From NCBI GenBank assembly GCA_946478975.1, contig CAMLEO010000074.1:1-26023 (forward strand): a DNA stretch of 26,023 nucleotides, given 5' to 3'. The translations under genes and the position numbers were made by a program. Positions 24,944-26,023 of this stretch are shown here, in pieces. Below the pieces are notes generated by a model, which worked only from the letters and a program-made list of their open reading frames with translations, was not told the origin of the DNA and ran no database searches. Every line of letters starts with the position of its first letter. Within the stretch, counting starts at the first letter, position 1. Source of the stretch: an uncultured Steroidobacter sp. Lineage in GTDB: Bacteria; Pseudomonadota; Gammaproteobacteria; Steroidobacterales; Steroidobacteraceae.

Positions 24944-26023
24944 TTATTTCTTCCGCCGGGCCTTGGCGGACTTCTTCGCCGGCGCGGACTTCTTGGCAGC
25001 GGGTTTTTTCGCCGCCGCTGACTTTTTCGCCGACTTCTTCGCCGCTTTCTTGGCCGGCGCTTTGGCCTTGGCCGACTTGCTCTTGGCCGACTTGCTCTTG
25101 GCCGCGGGCTTGTTGGCCTGAGTCGCGGCCTTGGCTGGAGCAGCGCCCTTCTTTTTCGCGGCAGGCTTGGACGTCTTCACCGAGCCGGTGCGAGCCGACT
25201 TGGCACTCGACTTGACCTTGGTGACTTTGACTTTCGACGCGGGCACCGCCTTCGCGAGCGCGGCGGCTTCCATGCGTTCGAACACCTCGTCCAGCTCGCC
25301 TTCGCCGGCGACGGCGCGCAGCAGGCCGATCCTGGAATAGTGCTCGATCAGCGGCTTGGTCTGCTGGTCATACACTTCCAGGCGCTTGCCGATCACTTCT
25401 TCCTTATCGTCCGGCCGCTGATACAGCTCGGTCCCATCCTTGGCGCAGGTGGTGACGCCGGCGGGCAGCGTGTGGATGTTGTAGACCGTGCCGCACTTCT
25501 GGCAGATGCGACGGCCGGCGAGCCGTTTCATCAACGTTTCGTTGCGCACTTCCATCAGCAGCACCGCATCCAGCGGCTGGCCGATCTCCTCCAGCAGCGA
25601 GCTCAGGGATTGCGCCTGTTGAATGTTGCGAGGAAAGCCGTCGAGGATGAAACCGTTGGCGGCATCCGGCCGGCCCAGGCGCTCGCGGATCAGCCCGAGC
25701 ACGATGTCGTCGGAAACCAGCTGGCCAGCGTCCATCACCGCTTTCGCTTGTTTGCCGAGCTCGGTGCCGCGGGCGACCGCGTCGCGCAGCAGATCGCCGG
25801 AAGAGACTTGCGGCACGCCATATTTGGCCTGCAGAGCCCCGGCGAAGGCGCGGATGGCGCCAGCGAGTTGGCCGAAGGTGATCCTGCCGCCGACGAAGTC
25901 GAGCGCCAAGGCATCGGGCGCCCTCGCGCACGCCGCGAGAACCTGCTCGTGCACCGGCTTGAGGTTCAGCTCCACGTCCCAGGCAATGCCATCAGGATAG
26001 TGGTCGATCCAAGGACGTGGGTG
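24944..26023 (-). CDS. adk: FadD N-terminus fused to adenylate kinase lacking its P-loop, with Lys/Ala-rich tail; open at window edge
   Basis: The minus-strand frame enters from the right edge with no stop. Its first 64 or so residues (PWIDHYPDGIAW, then LALDFVGGRITFGQLAGAIR, AFAGALQ) match the start of long-chain acyl-CoA ligases such as FadD. Near 25820-25840 the text becomes adenylate kinase: AKYGVPQVSSGDLLR, MDAGQLVSDD, GFILDGFPRNIQQAQ and the zinc LID CQKC..CAKD of the B. subtilis Cys3-Asp type, then YDQQTKPLIEHYSR. The kinase's first 20 or so residues, with the GxPGxGKGTQ phosphate-binding loop, are absent, so this product should not be an active kinase. About 100 residues of Lys, Ala and Ser (AKKSAKKSAAAKKPAAKK and similar) follow the kinase fold. 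A GTG at 25973-25975 could start a shorter form, but it lies inside FadD-like sequence. The join may be a real deletion or an artefact. Confidence 0.85.
   Translation of the reverse strand, partial: HPRPWIDHYPDGIAWDVELNLKPVHEQVLAACARAPDALALDFVGGRITFGQLAGAIRAFAGALQAKYGVPQVSSGDLLRDAVARGTELGKQAKAVMDAGQLVSDDIVLGLIRERLGRPDAANGFILDGFPRNIQQAQSLSSLLEEIGQPLDAVLLMEVRNETLMKRLAGRRICQKCGTVYNIHTLPAGVTTCAKDGTELYQRPDDKEEVIGKRLEVYDQQTKPLIEHYSRIGLLRAVAGEGELDEVFERMEAAALAKAVPASKVKVTKVKSSAKSARTGSVKTSKPAAKKKGAAPAKAATQANKPAAKSKSAKSKSAKAKAPAKKAAKKSAKKSAAAKKPAAKKSAPAKKSAKARRKK
25068..25103. repeat. Short tandem repeat in the Lys/Ala-rich tail
   Basis: A 15-base unit, TTGGCCGACTTGCTC, occurs twice in a row and begins a third time. 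On the minus strand it encodes the AKSKS repeats of the tail. Such units can gain or lose copies by slippage, so tail length may vary among strains. Confidence 0.7.

Noticed and set aside
1..26023. CRISPR array, defence system, prophage or insertion sequence
   Set aside because: No spaced repeat array, transposase, integrase or known defence gene was found on either strand.

Overview
The window is about 26 kb of GC-rich bacterial chromosome, tightly packed with genes. Gene content points to a gammaproteobacterium, perhaps of the Xanthomonadales/Nevskiales/Steroidobacter type: Mpl-type murein recycling ligase, RNase D, a CpdA-like cAMP phosphodiesterase, rubredoxin next to hemL, and a tkt-gap-pgk-pyk operon. 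The order is inferred from gene content only and is not certain. No rRNA, tRNA, CRISPR array, transposase or phage gene was recognised.

Layout. (1) Bases 1-8512, minus strand: one operon-like run of transketolase, GAPDH, phosphoglycerate kinase, pyruvate kinase, a penicillin-acylase-family (S45) Ntn hydrolase and the start of a MoxR AAA+ ATPase cut by the window edge. (2) 8513-8836: divergent intergenic region with two inverted repeats. (3) 8837-12160: cpdA, a secreted TraB/GumN protein, a 54-residue rubredoxin on the minus strand, and hemL. (4) 12183-19760: a surface-glycan cluster with five different glycosyltransferases and one Wzi-like outer-membrane barrel. The GT7 (beta-1,4-galactosyltransferase-like) and GT2 genes diverge from a 282-base element made of nested inverted repeats. 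(5) 19744-21764: a small SANT/Myb-like protein that leads into the last glycosyltransferase, a CPBP (CAAX-type) membrane protease and a Lon-N-domain protein. (6) 21782-24924: mpl, a multi-pass membrane protein and ribonuclease D. (7) 24944-26023, minus strand: an open frame that begins as the N-terminus of a FadD-type acyl-CoA ligase, turns into adenylate kinase without its P-loop, and ends in a long Lys/Ala/Ser-rich histone-H1-like tail.

The first operon covers lower glycolysis and the non-oxidative pentose phosphate branch, so its genes probably serve one central-carbon flux. The acylase and MoxR genes sit at its end with very short gaps and may only share its transcription. The glycan cluster has no recognisable flippase, polymerase, ABC exporter or nucleotide-sugar enzyme in the window, so it must rely on genes elsewhere for precursors and export. 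The Wzi-like barrel is the best clue that the product is attached at the outer surface.

Most worth checking: the FadD-Adk join (real deletion, or assembly or cloning artefact), the H1-like tail on adenylate kinase, the cloverleaf-like repeat between the divergent glycosyltransferases, and the animal-type GT7 signature in a bacterial capsule-like locus.
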